Shown one piece after another: positions 16,056 to 24,558 of a DNA stretch of 64,000 nucleotides. The DNA lies in NCBI GenBank assembly GCA_958296235.1, contig OY282457.1, forward strand, positions 4,149,338 through 4,213,337, written 5' to 3'. How positions within the stretch are numbered: position 1 is the first letter of the stretch; every line of letters begins with the position of its first letter. The notes below the pieces were generated by a model, which did not search any database, was not told the DNA's origin, and saw only the letters and a list, made by a program, of their open reading frames with translations. The DNA comes from an uncultured Candidatus Binatia bacterium. GTDB lineage: Bacteria > Desulfobacterota > Binatia > Bin18. The position numbers and the translations under genes were made by a program.

Positions 16056-17048
16056 TCACTCAGATGTGTCAAGCCGGGCCGGGTACTGATCCTCTATGGC
16101 TCTGACCGCCCGATAGGCAAACTCGGTGTAGGGAACGGGAATGCCGAGGCGTTGGCCTTCCTTGAAGACGTGGCCGACGGTTTCTTCGATCTCTGTTTTT
16201 TTTGCTGCCAGCACATCCTGGAGCATGGACGGAATGATATGCGTCCGCCCGCTCCGCGCCACCTGTTGGCCCACCCCGACGAGCATATGTACTGCCTCGT
16301 CGAACGGAGCGTCCCGAAGCGTCTGCTGATTGAACAGGCTCCAGGCCGCATGGTCGGACAGTGGAATGCCGAGGGCATCCGCAACGGCTGCAACTTCTCG
16401 AAACATATGGACTGAGAGGGTTGCCAGTTCCGGGCTCGACCACACCAGATGGACGGGCAGGCGGGTCAGGGCCGCCAGCGGGGCAAAGGGGTTTTGGATG
16501 GCTTGCTTGGTCCATTCGATTGAGACGATATTCTCGACCGCGGCAGCCTTGAGGCCGGCGTCAACAAACATCTGAGCCAGACGGTCCACTCGTATTGAGC
16601 GTGTGCCGTCCGGTTCGCCAAAGAAGGTAATCCCATCCAGGCTGTAATCGACCTCGCCGTCGCGGACGAGGGTCGCGCCGATCATTGTGGTCGCGCCAAC
16701 GACGGTGTCCGCGCCAAAAACGCGCGCCATCTGGGCGTTCTTCACCACGCCATTCTGGAGTGAGGCGACACTGCCGACCCGCAGATGTTTGACGCTGGCC
16801 AGGGCGCGCGGCATATCCTTGGTCTTGACGCTAATCAGCACGACCGCGGCGCTGTCGAGTGTTGACGCATCGGCGTAGGCTGGCAGCCGGACCCGAAAGT
16901 CAGACAGTCCGGTGAGTCGCAGCCCGTTTTGCCGGACAGCCCGCGCGTGACCCGGGCGGGCGATCATCACGACGTCTGCTCCATGCCGGGCGAGATGTCC
17001 GGCGACAACCGAACCTACGCCCCCGGCCCCCAGAATCACAACCCGCAT
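16056..17048 (-). CDS. Ketopantoate reductase family protein (PanE/ApbA)
   Basis: 330 residues of the NADPH-dependent 2-dehydropantoate 2-reductase family. The Rossmann start is VVILGAGGVGSVVAGHLARHG, the VKTKD motif follows the second strand (about residue 74), and the QNGV loop and the C-terminal helical domain with a conserved Lys (EWTKQAIQNPFAPL, about 175-190) are present; that Lys is the catalytic residue in PanE. Many family members act on other 2-oxo acids, so pantothenate synthesis is likely but not certain. No other pantothenate gene is nearby. Confidence 0.85.
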   Translation of the reverse strand: MRVVILGAGGVGSVVAGHLARHGADVVMIARPGHARAVRQNGLRLTGLSDFRVRLPAYADASTLDSAAVVLISVKTKDMPRALASVKHLRVGSVASLQNGVVKNAQMARVFGADTVVGATTMIGATLVRDGEVDYSLDGITFFGEPDGTRSIRVDRLAQMFVDAGLKAAAVENIVSIEWTKQAIQNPFAPLAALTRLPVHLVWSSPELATLSVHMFREVAAVADALGIPLSDHAAWSLFNQQTLRDAPFDEAVHMLVGVGQQVARSGRTHIIPSMLQDVLAAKKTEIEETVGHVFKEGQRLGIPVPYTEFAYRAVRAIEDQYPARLDTSE

Positions 17049-17143
17049 ATGCGTCCTCCCTCCCTTCGCCTGCGCTCAGGACAAGTTTTATCCGCGGGAT
17101 TATGGCGGGTCCGGCGCGGCGCTGTCAACGAAGGCGCTGAGGT

Positions 17144-17812
17144 CTAAGGGCGCTCCGGGAAGCGGACCCGATACACCTGCGCCAGATGGATGAAATACCC
17201 TTCTCCCGGTTGCAACGCGGCCAGATTTTCTGGTGTGACCTTTCTGCCGACGGTCTGGCTGATCGCCTCAGCCTCAGCTCCCGCTGCGCGCAAGAGCAGC
17301 GTTGTTTCGTAGCGCCCAAAGACGAGGCGGGCCGGATGCGAAAGAAGTTCGACCACCACCGTTCCGGTGCGTAAGAAGAAGGTCAGCGTGCGCTCCCAGT
17401 CGGGCGTCTCTTGTGCGCCATCAATGATGAGCAGGGGGGGCAGGGAAGGCGTCGTCCCAAGACCGGCCTGAAGGATTCGAAGCGCCTGCTGAGCGATATC
17501 GTCCGAAACCGCACCCTCCGCCGGCAGCGGAATATAGGCGGCGTCTTCACGCAGCAGGAGCCGAAAGGGCATTTCGAGTTGCTGACGACCGTGGGCGTCC
17601 AGACACACCACCACGCCGTGTTGGCGCGCTTGACGCAGGGCGAGGCTCAGGCACAGCTCGGTCCGGTCGCGTGGCTGTCCACCCAGCACGGCAAGACGAC
17701 CGCTGAGGTCGGGCAGCGGAAAGAGACGCTCCTGGGTCATGGGGCGCAGAGCATAGCGCCTCTCCCGCTGCAAGGAAAGTTGAGCAACTCTCGGGTCGTA
17801 TCTCAGTTTCAC
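17144..17812 (-). CDS. Unknown protein with P-loop-ATPase-like features
   Basis: 222 residues, family not recognised. Strand and motif patterns suggest a degenerate ATPase: LAVLGGQPRDRT occupies the Walker A position but lacks the Gly-Lys-Ser/Thr signature; PPLLIIDGAQE resembles a Walker B strand; TVVVELLSHPARLVF resembles the following sensor strand. The C-terminal LAALQPGEGYFIHLAQVYRVRF recalls the end of VirD4/HerA-type ATPase domains. It may be a pseudo-ATPase. The GTG start lies very close to a purine-rich stretch and ATG 17740 is an alternative start. Confidence 0.45.
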   Translation of the reverse strand: MKLRYDPRVAQLSLQRERRYALRPMTQERLFPLPDLSGRLAVLGGQPRDRTELCLSLALRQARQHGVVVCLDAHGRQQLEMPFRLLLREDAAYIPLPAEGAVSDDIAQQALRILQAGLGTTPSLPPLLIIDGAQETPDWERTLTFFLRTGTVVVELLSHPARLVFGRYETTLLLRAAGAEAEAISQTVGRKVTPENLAALQPGEGYFIHLAQVYRVRFPERP

Positions 17813-17852
17813 CTCTTCCGCCCCCGCTGCCGGCTCAACGCCCCCCCACCCT

Positions 17853-17943
17853 AACCCTCCCCCTCAGCGGGGGGAGGGAATATTTTTCTCATTGAGACCC
17901 GAAGAAAAAGAGCAACCCTCCCCCTCAGCGGGGGGAGGGAATA
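17853..17943. repeat. Pair of identical 30-bp direct repeats with internal palindrome
   Basis: The 30-bp unit occupies 17853-17882 and 17914-17943, separated by 31 bp. Each contains the palindrome CCCTCCCCC-TCAGC-GGGGGGAGGG and ends AATA. It is non-coding and related in style to the other G/C-rich palindromes in the window. Confidence 0.8.
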
Positions 17944-17949
17944 GCTGCT

Positions 17950-18189
17950 CCCTCTCCCCTGGAACGTGTGATGCAGATGACATGGCTCGGCGGCCCCCAG
18001 ACGGTTCGGCCCTCACCCCAACCCCTCTCCCAGCGGGAGAGGGGCTCTTGTCTTTCCCTCTCCCCTGGAGGGAGAGGGTGGCCCTGAGCCTGTCGAAGGG
18101 CCGGGTGAGGGGGCGGAGGGACCGTCTGGGGGCCGGCGACACAATGTGCATCACACGTCTGGAGGGAGAGGGTTGGGGTGAGGGGGAAC
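17950..18189. repeat. Dispersed GC-rich intergenic repeat, inverted copy
   Basis: Reverse-complement version of the element at 6985-7165: CCCAGACGGTTCGGCCCTCACC, CTCTCCCAGCGGGAGAGG, CTGTCGAAGGGCC and a second CGTCTGGGGGCCGGCG tail. Its right end supplies the GAGGGGG ribosome-site-like sequence of the gene at 18190, as a shorter copy does for the first GNAT gene. Confidence 0.75.
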
Positions 18190-18741
18190 ATGCAAACCGA
18201 GACATTATCAACATCAACTCTCGGTCATGCAGCGTCTCCTCCCCTACTCAGACCGCGCCGAACCGCGTATAAGACCTGCATGGCAACGGCGCGCTCATAC
18301 AAAGGTGTTTTCCTGGTGTTCGGGCTCCTGACCATAGGCGTGGTAGCGGTGACGATTACCTATCGCTATCGCACTCCACCCCCAGAAACCTTACAAAGTG
18401 TCCTGCAAGCCCGTGGGATGTCCGCGGCAAAACGGGGGATGCGGCTTTCCCAGGCCGGCCGCCAGCTCTTGGCGCCCGCCGAGCGGGCCGAAATGGATGC
18501 GCTCTATGCCGAGGCCCTCCGGTCGCTACCCGAGCGGGAACGGCTGAAATTTGAGGAGCTGTTGAAGCATGGCGGCGAGGCCGGCGAGCAGGAGGTGACG
18601 GAGATGGGTCAGTTGGTCCAAAAGGCGCTTCAGGCCCTGCCACCGGAAAAAAATCAGCGTCTGTTCGCTCTGGTCGAAAAGGCGGTTGCCCTCCAGCTTG
18701 CAAAACAACAAGCCGCCACCCAGAGCGCACAGCCGAAGTAA
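18190..18741 (+). CDS. Unknown membrane-anchored helical protein
   Basis: 183 residues. A polar N-terminus of about 40 residues is followed by one hydrophobic helix (GVFLVFGLLTIGVVAVTI) and a long charged, mostly helical C-terminal region (ERAEMDALYAEALRSLPERE, then EEL...KALQALPPEKNQRL), probably periplasmic. No family recognised. ATG 18190 has GAGGGGG directly upstream; ATG 18280 (MATARSYKG) just before the helix is an alternative without a ribosome site. The stop is five bases before the next gene, suggesting cotranscription. Confidence 0.6.
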   Translation: MQTETLSTSTLGHAASPPLLRPRRTAYKTCMATARSYKGVFLVFGLLTIGVVAVTITYRYRTPPPETLQSVLQARGMSAAKRGMRLSQAGRQLLAPAERAEMDALYAEALRSLPERERLKFEELLKHGGEAGEQEVTEMGQLVQKALQALPPEKNQRLFALVEKAVALQLAKQQAATQSAQPK

Positions 18742-18746
18742 GTGGT

Positions 18747-19274
18747 ATGCGCCTGCCGTTCTCCGTACACCAGGCGGCTGTTGCCGGCCTCTGCCGGCTG
18801 GGCGTGCTCGTCTGTCTGGTCTGGCCCGCCCCGGTCGCCGGCGTCCGATCTGACGCCACAACGCTGTTCGGGATTGAAGGTTTTCGGGTGGCTATTGCCG
18901 CGGTGAGCCTTCCGGCGCGGCGACTGGGGTTTTCGGAAACACAGCTTCACGCGCTGGCGGTCACCCATCTGCGCCGTAATGCGATTCCGGCCGGACCCTT
19001 CGACGGGACTCATGACAGGGATTTCCCAGCCGTGCTGAATATTGCGCTCCGGGTTGTGGAACATCCGGCCTCCGTTTTAGCCTATGCGCTCGAACTGCAA
19101 GTGCAACAAGTCGTCCATCTGAAACGAACCGAGCAGGTCCATTTAATGGCCCCAACCTGGACGGAAGGGACGCTGACCATGGTGCCGCGAGCCGGGCTGA
19201 GACGCAGCGTTGAAAGTGCTCTGGCCGAGCTGTTTGACTCGTTGGGCCGCGATTATCGCCTGGTCAACTCATGA
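18747..19274 (+). CDS. Unknown exported protein
   Basis: 175 residues with a signal-peptide-like start (hydrophobic LGVLVCLVWPAPVAG, about 18-32). The mature part has alternating strands (FRVAIAAVSLP, VLNIALRVVEH, LELQVQQVVHL) and a C-terminal helix RSVESALAELFDSLGRDYRLVN, a pattern seen in small periplasmic proteins that bind membranes or partners. No family is recognised. It sits between the membrane-anchored protein and the SUMF1-type gene, which begins 10 bases later, so the three may form an operon. Confidence 0.6.
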   Translation: MRLPFSVHQAAVAGLCRLGVLVCLVWPAPVAGVRSDATTLFGIEGFRVAIAAVSLPARRLGFSETQLHALAVTHLRRNAIPAGPFDGTHDRDFPAVLNIALRVVEHPASVLAYALELQVQQVVHLKRTEQVHLMAPTWTEGTLTMVPRAGLRRSVESALAELFDSLGRDYRLVNS

Positions 19275-19284
19275 AGGGCCGCGT

Positions 19285-20010
19285 ATGAATCAGCTGCTCA
19301 ACCCGCAAGACGGCAGTCTGCTCGTCCGCATCCCCGCCGGCGAGTACTGCATCGGAAGCGAGAACGGAACGCCGCCCGAGCGGCCGCCCCACCGGGTCGC
19401 GCTGGGGAGTTTCTATATGGCCCAACATCCAGTGACGAATGCCCAGTACCGGCGGTTTATCCTTGATACCGGCCATCGCGCGCCCTATCTCGATGACGCT
19501 CGGGTGGAACGCGAGAATTGGGACCAGGAGCGCAACGCGCCGCGGACAGGGCGGGAAGACCATCCGGTGGTCCTGGTGAGCTGGCATGACGCCCAGGCGT
19601 ACTGCGCCTGGGCCGGGGGGCGGCTGCCGACTGAGGCTGAATGGGAAAGCGCCGCCCGTGGCGGGTTAGCCGACAAGCCCTATCCGTGGGGAGACGGGAT
19701 CACGCGGGACCTGGCAAATTATGACAATCGGGCCGGGACCACGCCGGTCGGGAGCTATCCACCCAATAACTACGGTCTGTATGACATGGCCGGTAACGTC
19801 TGGGAGTGGGTGGCGGACAGGTACGCTCCGCAGTACTATGCGGTCTCTCCGACCGAAGACCCGCAGGGTCCCGCAACTGGAACGGTCAGAGTGTTACGCG
19901 GAGGAGCCTGGCTGCTCTTCCCCGAGTTTTGCCGGGTATCCTACCGTTTCCGCAACAGCCCCGATTTTCGTTTCAACCTGATTGGCTTTCGTTTGGCGAG
20001 GTCGGCCTGA
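19285..20010 (+). CDS. SUMF1/EgtB/PvdO-type protein
   Basis: 241 residues forming a single formylglycine-generating-enzyme-like (FGE-sulfatase) domain: RIPAGEYCIGS, YMAQHPVTNAQYRRF, HPVVLVSWHDAQAYCAWAGGRLPTEAEWE, YDMAGNVWEWVADRY, RVLRGGAW and the end NLIGFRLARS. In true FGE two Cys in the C-terminal segment bind copper. Here that segment reads EFCRVSYRFRNSP with a single Cys, so canonical formylglycine formation is unlikely. Its last 38 bases overlap, in convergent orientation, the qhpG gene. A role next to QHNDH maturation is possible but unproved. Confidence 0.82.
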   Translation: MNQLLNPQDGSLLVRIPAGEYCIGSENGTPPERPPHRVALGSFYMAQHPVTNAQYRRFILDTGHRAPYLDDARVERENWDQERNAPRTGREDHPVVLVSWHDAQAYCAWAGGRLPTEAEWESAARGGLADKPYPWGDGITRDLANYDNRAGTTPVGSYPPNNYGLYDMAGNVWEWVADRYAPQYYAVSPTEDPQGPATGTVRVLRGGAWLLFPEFCRVSYRFRNSPDFRFNLIGFRLARSA

Positions 20011-21466
20011 GCAGGCCCTCTTGATATAGCTGGGCCAGGACCTGACGTACCTGGGCAGGAACGCTCTGCCGCCCGTCAGGATGCCGCTGATAGGCCTCCA
20101 GAATGTCCGTAACCGCACGCTGTGTCTGCACACAACGCAGCAGAGTCGGGATGTTCACCCCGGACAGAAAGCGCAGGCCGCGCGGGTAACGTGGAGTCAC
20201 GACCGCGGGCCGGAGCTCCACATACGCGCCTTCGATAACAGGCCGCTCCCGGATACGCAGGTCCGGCATGACCGCCAGGTGTGAAACCGGCTGTGAATCA
20301 AATGGAGAAAAGGCCGCGGGTGGTTGCTGTGAAGCCGCGGGACCCGGTTCGGACTCCAGGCGCGGGCGACGTTGCCGCCAAAAGGGGCGGTCCGGCCAGC
20401 GGCCCTCTTCCGCGTAATAGCGGGCCGACTGCTGGTAGTGGCTGTGATAGGTGTCTCGCTGCCCGGCTTCGTACATCTCGCTGGCCTGGGGCTGCATGGC
20501 AGGTCGCTGGAGGACGGTATTGATAACGACGGCGCCGGTAATGGCGGAAGCCATGCCTTTGCGGACACCCTCTGAAGACAAGGGGTCAATGAACAGGCCG
20601 GCGTCACCGACAAGGAGGGTGCGACCGGCGACGAACTGCCGCGCGGTATACAGGCTGGCATCAAAGACCTGGGGTGGGTGGGGGAGGCGCGCATCAGCCA
20701 GCAAGCCCGAGACATAGGCCGCCTTGCGGACTTCCTCGATATAAAAGCGTTGCAGTCCGGTCCGCTTTATGGCGCGGCTGTGCCGCCAGTCAATCAGCAG
20801 CGTGACGTTCCGCTCGCCGGTGTGGAGCGGGACTGACCAGACCATGCCGTCGGCATAGGCTTCAAGCAGAGTGTTGGCAAAGTCCACACCGGGTGGATTC
20901 CTGGCGTTTTGCCAATAGCCCGTCAGGGCCAGGGTTTGAAAGACACTGTCCCGCTGGCGCAGGTTCTCGCGGGCGTATATGCCGGCGTGGCCGGTCGCAT
21001 CAACACAAAAGGCGGCCCGAATGCGCTCTCCCGACCCATAGCGGACGCTCACGCCATGCTCTCCGTCAGGCCGGACGGCTCGCACGGGCTGGCCCTCCAC
21101 AACCCGAACCCCGGCCTGACGGGCGTGATTGAGCAGAATCAGGTCAAAATCGGCGCGCACAGACTGAAAACCGCGCCGGTGGCGGTCCGGGCTGTAATAC
21201 GCGGTGCGTGGCCGGGATGAGCCCCAACACACGCTGTGCCCGGCCATACGCAGAAAACCGGCCTGTTCCACCTGGGGCCGGAGGCCCAGAAAGTCGAGCA
21301 GGGGAAAGATGCTCGGTGTCAGGGACTCCCCAATCTGGTGCCGCGGAAAACGGCGCTTCTCAAGCAGCACGACGCGATAGCCGAAGCCCGCGAGTTGGTG
21401 GGCGATGGTTGCCCCGGCCGGACCGCCGCCGGCAACTACGATGTCTGCTGTGGGCGGGAGTGTCAC
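19973..21466 (-). CDS. qhpG: QhpG: FAD-dependent monooxygenase for tryptophylquinone biogenesis
   Basis: 497-residue flavoprotein of the halogenase/hydroxylase class: Rossmann motif VVAGGGPAGATIAHQLA (residues 10-26), LLEKRRFPRHQIGESLTP, and the second FAD motif LLVGDAGLFIDPLSSEGVRKGM. In QHNDH systems QhpG hydroxylates the Trp of the gamma subunit that becomes cysteine tryptophylquinone; the identification rests on similarity type plus its place beside qhpF, qhpE and qhpA-D-C-B. A C-terminal region of about 130 residues after the flavin core (from around ESEPGPAASQQ) ends in a small helical domain (VRQVLAQLYQEGLL). GTG start, no strong ribosome site. Confidence 0.8.
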   Translation of the reverse strand: MTLPPTADIVVAGGGPAGATIAHQLAGFGYRVVLLEKRRFPRHQIGESLTPSIFPLLDFLGLRPQVEQAGFLRMAGHSVCWGSSRPRTAYYSPDRHRRGFQSVRADFDLILLNHARQAGVRVVEGQPVRAVRPDGEHGVSVRYGSGERIRAAFCVDATGHAGIYARENLRQRDSVFQTLALTGYWQNARNPPGVDFANTLLEAYADGMVWSVPLHTGERNVTLLIDWRHSRAIKRTGLQRFYIEEVRKAAYVSGLLADARLPHPPQVFDASLYTARQFVAGRTLLVGDAGLFIDPLSSEGVRKGMASAITGAVVINTVLQRPAMQPQASEMYEAGQRDTYHSHYQQSARYYAEEGRWPDRPFWRQRRPRLESEPGPAASQQPPAAFSPFDSQPVSHLAVMPDLRIRERPVIEGAYVELRPAVVTPRYPRGLRFLSGVNIPTLLRCVQTQRAVTDILEAYQRHPDGRQSVPAQVRQVLAQLYQEGLLRPTSPNESQSG

Positions 21467-21519
21467 GTCAGACCTATGAGACTGCCAAGATGAAATCGTG
21501 AGATTATTGCCCGGAGCTT

Positions 21520-23370
21520 ATGCCGTCGCACCAGGAAGAGCAACTCAAGAGCCGCGTCTATTTCGTCTCAGACCAGGCTACTGTACAGTCGGCCTGGTAT
21601 TCGTCCGAACAGGTCGCCAGGACTACGGCTATGCGCCTTGCTTCGATACTCTCCCGCTTCTATCGGCTGTCGCCCTTTGTGCAGCCGTATGTGCGAAGAA
21701 TCGGCTTCGTCTTCCTCCTGTCCTCCTTCGGCACTGTTCTCGGCCTGCTCTGGCCGTTGTTCACCAAAATCCTGATTGATGATGTGCTGCTCGCGCGCAA
21801 CGGGTCGCTCCTGGTAACGCTGTGCGGGATCATGCTGGGCGTTACGCTGCTTGGCTACGGGGTCGGGGCGGTCAACCGTTATCTCTACACCCAGGTCACG
21901 GCGCGCGTTTTATTTGCGCTCAGACAGCACCTCTTCTCGCATTTGCAGAAACTTTCTCTCCGCTTCCACACCCAGGTCAAAGTGGGTGATCTGCTGTCTC
22001 GGCTGAATACCGATATTGCCGAGATTCAGTCTGTCCTGACCGATGCGGCTTTCACCTTTGTCACTAATATTTTTGTCCTGTTGGCAACCGTGGGGTTTCT
22101 CCTCTGGCTTAACTGGCAGCTCTTTCTGGTCAGCCTGCTCGTTATCCCCCTGCAAATATATGGGGTACGCAAAATACAGCCGTATATGGTCGCGGAAACG
22201 CGTAAGGTGCGAGAGTTGAACGCCTCGCTCTCAGCCTTTCTGGTTGAGTCGTTGTCGGCCATAAAATTCGTCAAGCAGTTCGGTGCGGAGCGGACCCAGT
22301 TGAACCGCTTGGGCCACCTGGGTCAGCGCTTTGTTGCGCTTGTGACGCGGTTTGAGATGATCGGCTATATCGGCAGCACGACCGCAACGGCCACGACGTT
22401 TCTCGGCAGCGCCCTGGTCACCTTGTACGGGGGCTATCTGGTCATTGAGGGCCAGATGAGTATTGGCGGACTGGTTGCTTTCTCGGCCTACCAGTCGCGC
22501 GCCTTCAGTCCCATTCAGGTCTTGATGGACCTGTATCTGCGCATCGAGCGGGCGGGGGTGTCTGTGGATCGCGTGTTCGAGTTTCTGGATATCGGGCAGG
22601 AATATACCGAACCGTCCGCTGGGACCTTACGCCTCGATGACCTGCGGGGCGAGATTGAATTGCGTGACGTGACGTTCGGCTATCAGCCCAACGCTCCGGC
22701 CAGTCAGCCAGTGCTCCGCGGGGTGAGTTTTCGGGTCGCGGCCGGGCAGCGCCTGACCATTCTGGGGCCGAGTGGAACGGGCAAATCCACGCTGGTCGAT
22801 CTCCTGGCGCGGCTGTATGAACCCCAGGCCGGAACCATTCACCTGGACGGTCATGACGTGAGAGAGTTGGACCTGGGCTGGCTGCGCCAAAACGTGGTCG
22901 TCATCGGCCACGAGCCCTTTCTGTTTCACGCCTCGATTCTTGAAAACGTGTCGTACGCCAGCCCCGAGGCAACTCGTGAAGAGATCATTGCCGCGGTCAC
23001 AGCGGCCGGCCTGCACGCGTATGTGACCGCTTTACCTGATGGCTACGATACCACCGTGGGCGAACGGGGCACGCGCCTGTCGGCTGGGCAGCGCCAGCGC
23101 ATTGCCCTGGCGCGCGCCATTCTCAAAAAGCCCCGGATTCTGGTGCTGGACGAAGCCCTGTCCGGCCTTGATGTCGAAAGTGAAGCTGATGTCCGCCAGA
23201 CCTTGTCTGCGTTGATGCAGGGCTGCACGACCCTGGTGGTGACCCATCGGTTCACTTCACTCCACGCTGACGATGCCGTGCTCGTGCTGAAGCGCGGTGC
23301 GGTTGAGTGGCAGGGGACCTACCGGGAATTGACACAATCACCCGATATATTACAGGCTGCCACCGAGTAG
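21520..23370 (+). CDS. qhpF: QhpF: ABC exporter associated with QHNDH gamma-subunit export
   Basis: 616-residue half-transporter with an N-terminal six-helix membrane domain (about residues 60-350) and a C-terminal ATPase. Walker A is LGPSGTGKST (about 416-425), the signature LSAGQRQRIALARAI (about 520) and Walker B ILVLDEALSG (about 540), with the switch VVTHR after it. In characterised QHNDH clusters the QhpF transporter is required to move the cross-linked gamma subunit to the periplasm. It is transcribed divergently from qhpG with only 53 bp between the starts. A generic lipid or drug exporter cannot be ruled out by sequence alone, but the context is strong. Confidence 0.82.
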   Translation: MPSHQEEQLKSRVYFVSDQATVQSAWYSSEQVARTTAMRLASILSRFYRLSPFVQPYVRRIGFVFLLSSFGTVLGLLWPLFTKILIDDVLLARNGSLLVTLCGIMLGVTLLGYGVGAVNRYLYTQVTARVLFALRQHLFSHLQKLSLRFHTQVKVGDLLSRLNTDIAEIQSVLTDAAFTFVTNIFVLLATVGFLLWLNWQLFLVSLLVIPLQIYGVRKIQPYMVAETRKVRELNASLSAFLVESLSAIKFVKQFGAERTQLNRLGHLGQRFVALVTRFEMIGYIGSTTATATTFLGSALVTLYGGYLVIEGQMSIGGLVAFSAYQSRAFSPIQVLMDLYLRIERAGVSVDRVFEFLDIGQEYTEPSAGTLRLDDLRGEIELRDVTFGYQPNAPASQPVLRGVSFRVAAGQRLTILGPSGTGKSTLVDLLARLYEPQAGTIHLDGHDVRELDLGWLRQNVVVIGHEPFLFHASILENVSYASPEATREEIIAAVTAAGLHAYVTALPDGYDTTVGERGTRLSAGQRQRIALARAILKKPRILVLDEALSGLDVESEADVRQTLSALMQGCTTLVVTHRFTSLHADDAVLVLKRGAVEWQGTYRELTQSPDILQAATE

Positions 23371-23394
23371 TGCTGGCGTCCTTTCCCGTCCCGT

Positions 23395-24135
23395 TCAGTC
23401 ACCATCCGACGTGTGTCCCGCTTCCTCATTGCCTGTCTGGTGGAGATAGGTCCGGGCTGTTTCTGCCGTCAGGTCTGGGTGGCGCTCGGCCCGCAGGGCG
23501 AGGGCGGCCGCAATATGCGCTGAGGCAAAACTATGGCCGTAAAAGTTTTGCGTCTGGGCCGGGCCGGGCAAGGGGCGTGGATAAGGATGGGCGCGGAAGG
23601 GAACCGGGCTGTCTGTGAGGGCGCGGTGTTCGTCCCAGGCACATTTGTCGTCCGCGGCCACGCCGATGACACCGGGTAAAGTGGCGGGTAAAACATCCGA
23701 GCGGTCCGGGGGAGAAGACGCAATAAGGATGAGATTTGCTTCTTGCGCCTGGGCGACCAGGGTCGAGAGCGGCTGGCGATGCTGCGCGTTAATCAGGCCC
23801 AGACTCAGATTAATGATTTTCATGCGCTGTCCAATGGTCCATTGCAAGGCCGCTTCCAGGACCGGAAACGACGTGGCGAGATGGTCGGTAAAAATCTTGA
23901 CGGCGTAGAGCTCGGCTTGAGGAGCTTTGGCACGCACCACACCGGCGAGGGCGGTGCCGTGCCCGATGTGATCGGAGTATTCCGGGCTGGTGTGGACCTC
24001 ATTCTCCTCGTTCAAGAAAAAATGGATGCCGCCGGCGACGCCTCCCACATGGGAATGCTGGGCATTCACCCCGCTATCGATAAGCGCGACTTTGACACCT
24101 GCCCCGGTTGGCGCGCTATCCCTGCCCTGATCCAT
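23395..24135 (-). CDS. qhpE: QhpE: subtilisin-like leader peptidase for QHNDH gamma subunit
   Basis: 246-residue S8 protease without signal peptide, so cytosolic. The triad is visible: Asp20 in VALIDSGV, His59 in HIGHGT, Ser202 in GHSFASAHIAA. The chain is short, with no pro-domain. In QHNDH systems QhpE removes the N-terminal leader from the gamma subunit after QhpD has installed the thioethers. Here two gamma subunits with near-identical junctions (VVG/VLG followed by MAQP) would be substrates. ATG 24135 is chosen because GGGAG lies upstream and homology starts there. It converges with qhpF, with 24 bases between the stops. Confidence 0.82.
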   Translation of the reverse strand: MDQGRDSAPTGAGVKVALIDSGVNAQHSHVGGVAGGIHFFLNEENEVHTSPEYSDHIGHGTALAGVVRAKAPQAELYAVKIFTDHLATSFPVLEAALQWTIGQRMKIINLSLGLINAQHRQPLSTLVAQAQEANLILIASSPPDRSDVLPATLPGVIGVAADDKCAWDEHRALTDSPVPFRAHPYPRPLPGPAQTQNFYGHSFASAHIAAALALRAERHPDLTAETARTYLHQTGNEEAGHTSDGD

Positions 24136-24229
24136 ACTCTGCTCCCTGCCAGCAGAGCATACCAAATATATGCCTTTATGCGAGGGAGAAAACGGCATCT
24201 GCAATCTTGGTTCGATCGTGGTTCAGTTT

Positions 24230-24440
24230 GCATTTTCCCCCTCCTCCCACCCCCGCTCCCAGCGGGAGCGGGCCTCTTGTCTTTCCCTCTCCCCTGGAGG
24301 GAGAGGGTGGCCCTGAGCCTGTCGAAGGGCCGGGTGAGGGGGCGGACGGACCGCCTGGAGGGCCGCCGACACAATGGGCATCACACGTCTGAGGGGGAGG
24401 GTCAGGGGGGGGCGCTGAGCCGGCAGCGGGGGAGGGAGAC
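24230..24440. repeat. Dispersed GC-rich intergenic repeat, second inverted copy
   Basis: Nearly the same element as at 17950-18189: the GGAGGGAGAGGGTGGCCCTGA core, CTGTCGAAGGGCCGGGTGAGG, and a tail with CCGCCGACACAATGGGCATCAC. It lies between the divergent qhpE and qhpA genes, just upstream of the predicted qhpA promoter. Confidence 0.75.
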
Positions 24441-24474
24441 GTGAAACGGAGACACGACCCTTAGTTCTTTCCGT

Positions 24475-24502
24475 TTGACTCCCACTCAGAGAGGTATAGA
24501 AT
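24475..24502 (+). promoter_or_regulatory. Sigma-70-type promoter for qhpA1
   Basis: TTGACT (24475-24480) and TAGAAT (24497-24502) are separated by 16 bp; each matches the consensus at five of six positions. The start of transcription would be near 24509, about 50 bases before the qhpA1 ATG. Confidence 0.55.
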
Positions 24503-24558
24503 CCGACTGTTGCGTCAGAAATGAAGTCCAGTGTTCCAGCCTGGAGGAGAGGACAGGT

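Noticed and set aside
17853-17943. Start of a CRISPR array from two 30-bp repeats with a 31-bp spacer
   Set aside because: Only two units, each a G/C palindrome of the common intergenic type; no cas genes and no further repeats.
24370-24420. Possible tRNA-like or structured RNA in the GC-rich gaps
   Set aside because: No cloverleaf, T-loop GGTTCRA or anticodon stem could be traced; only palindromic repeat units are present.
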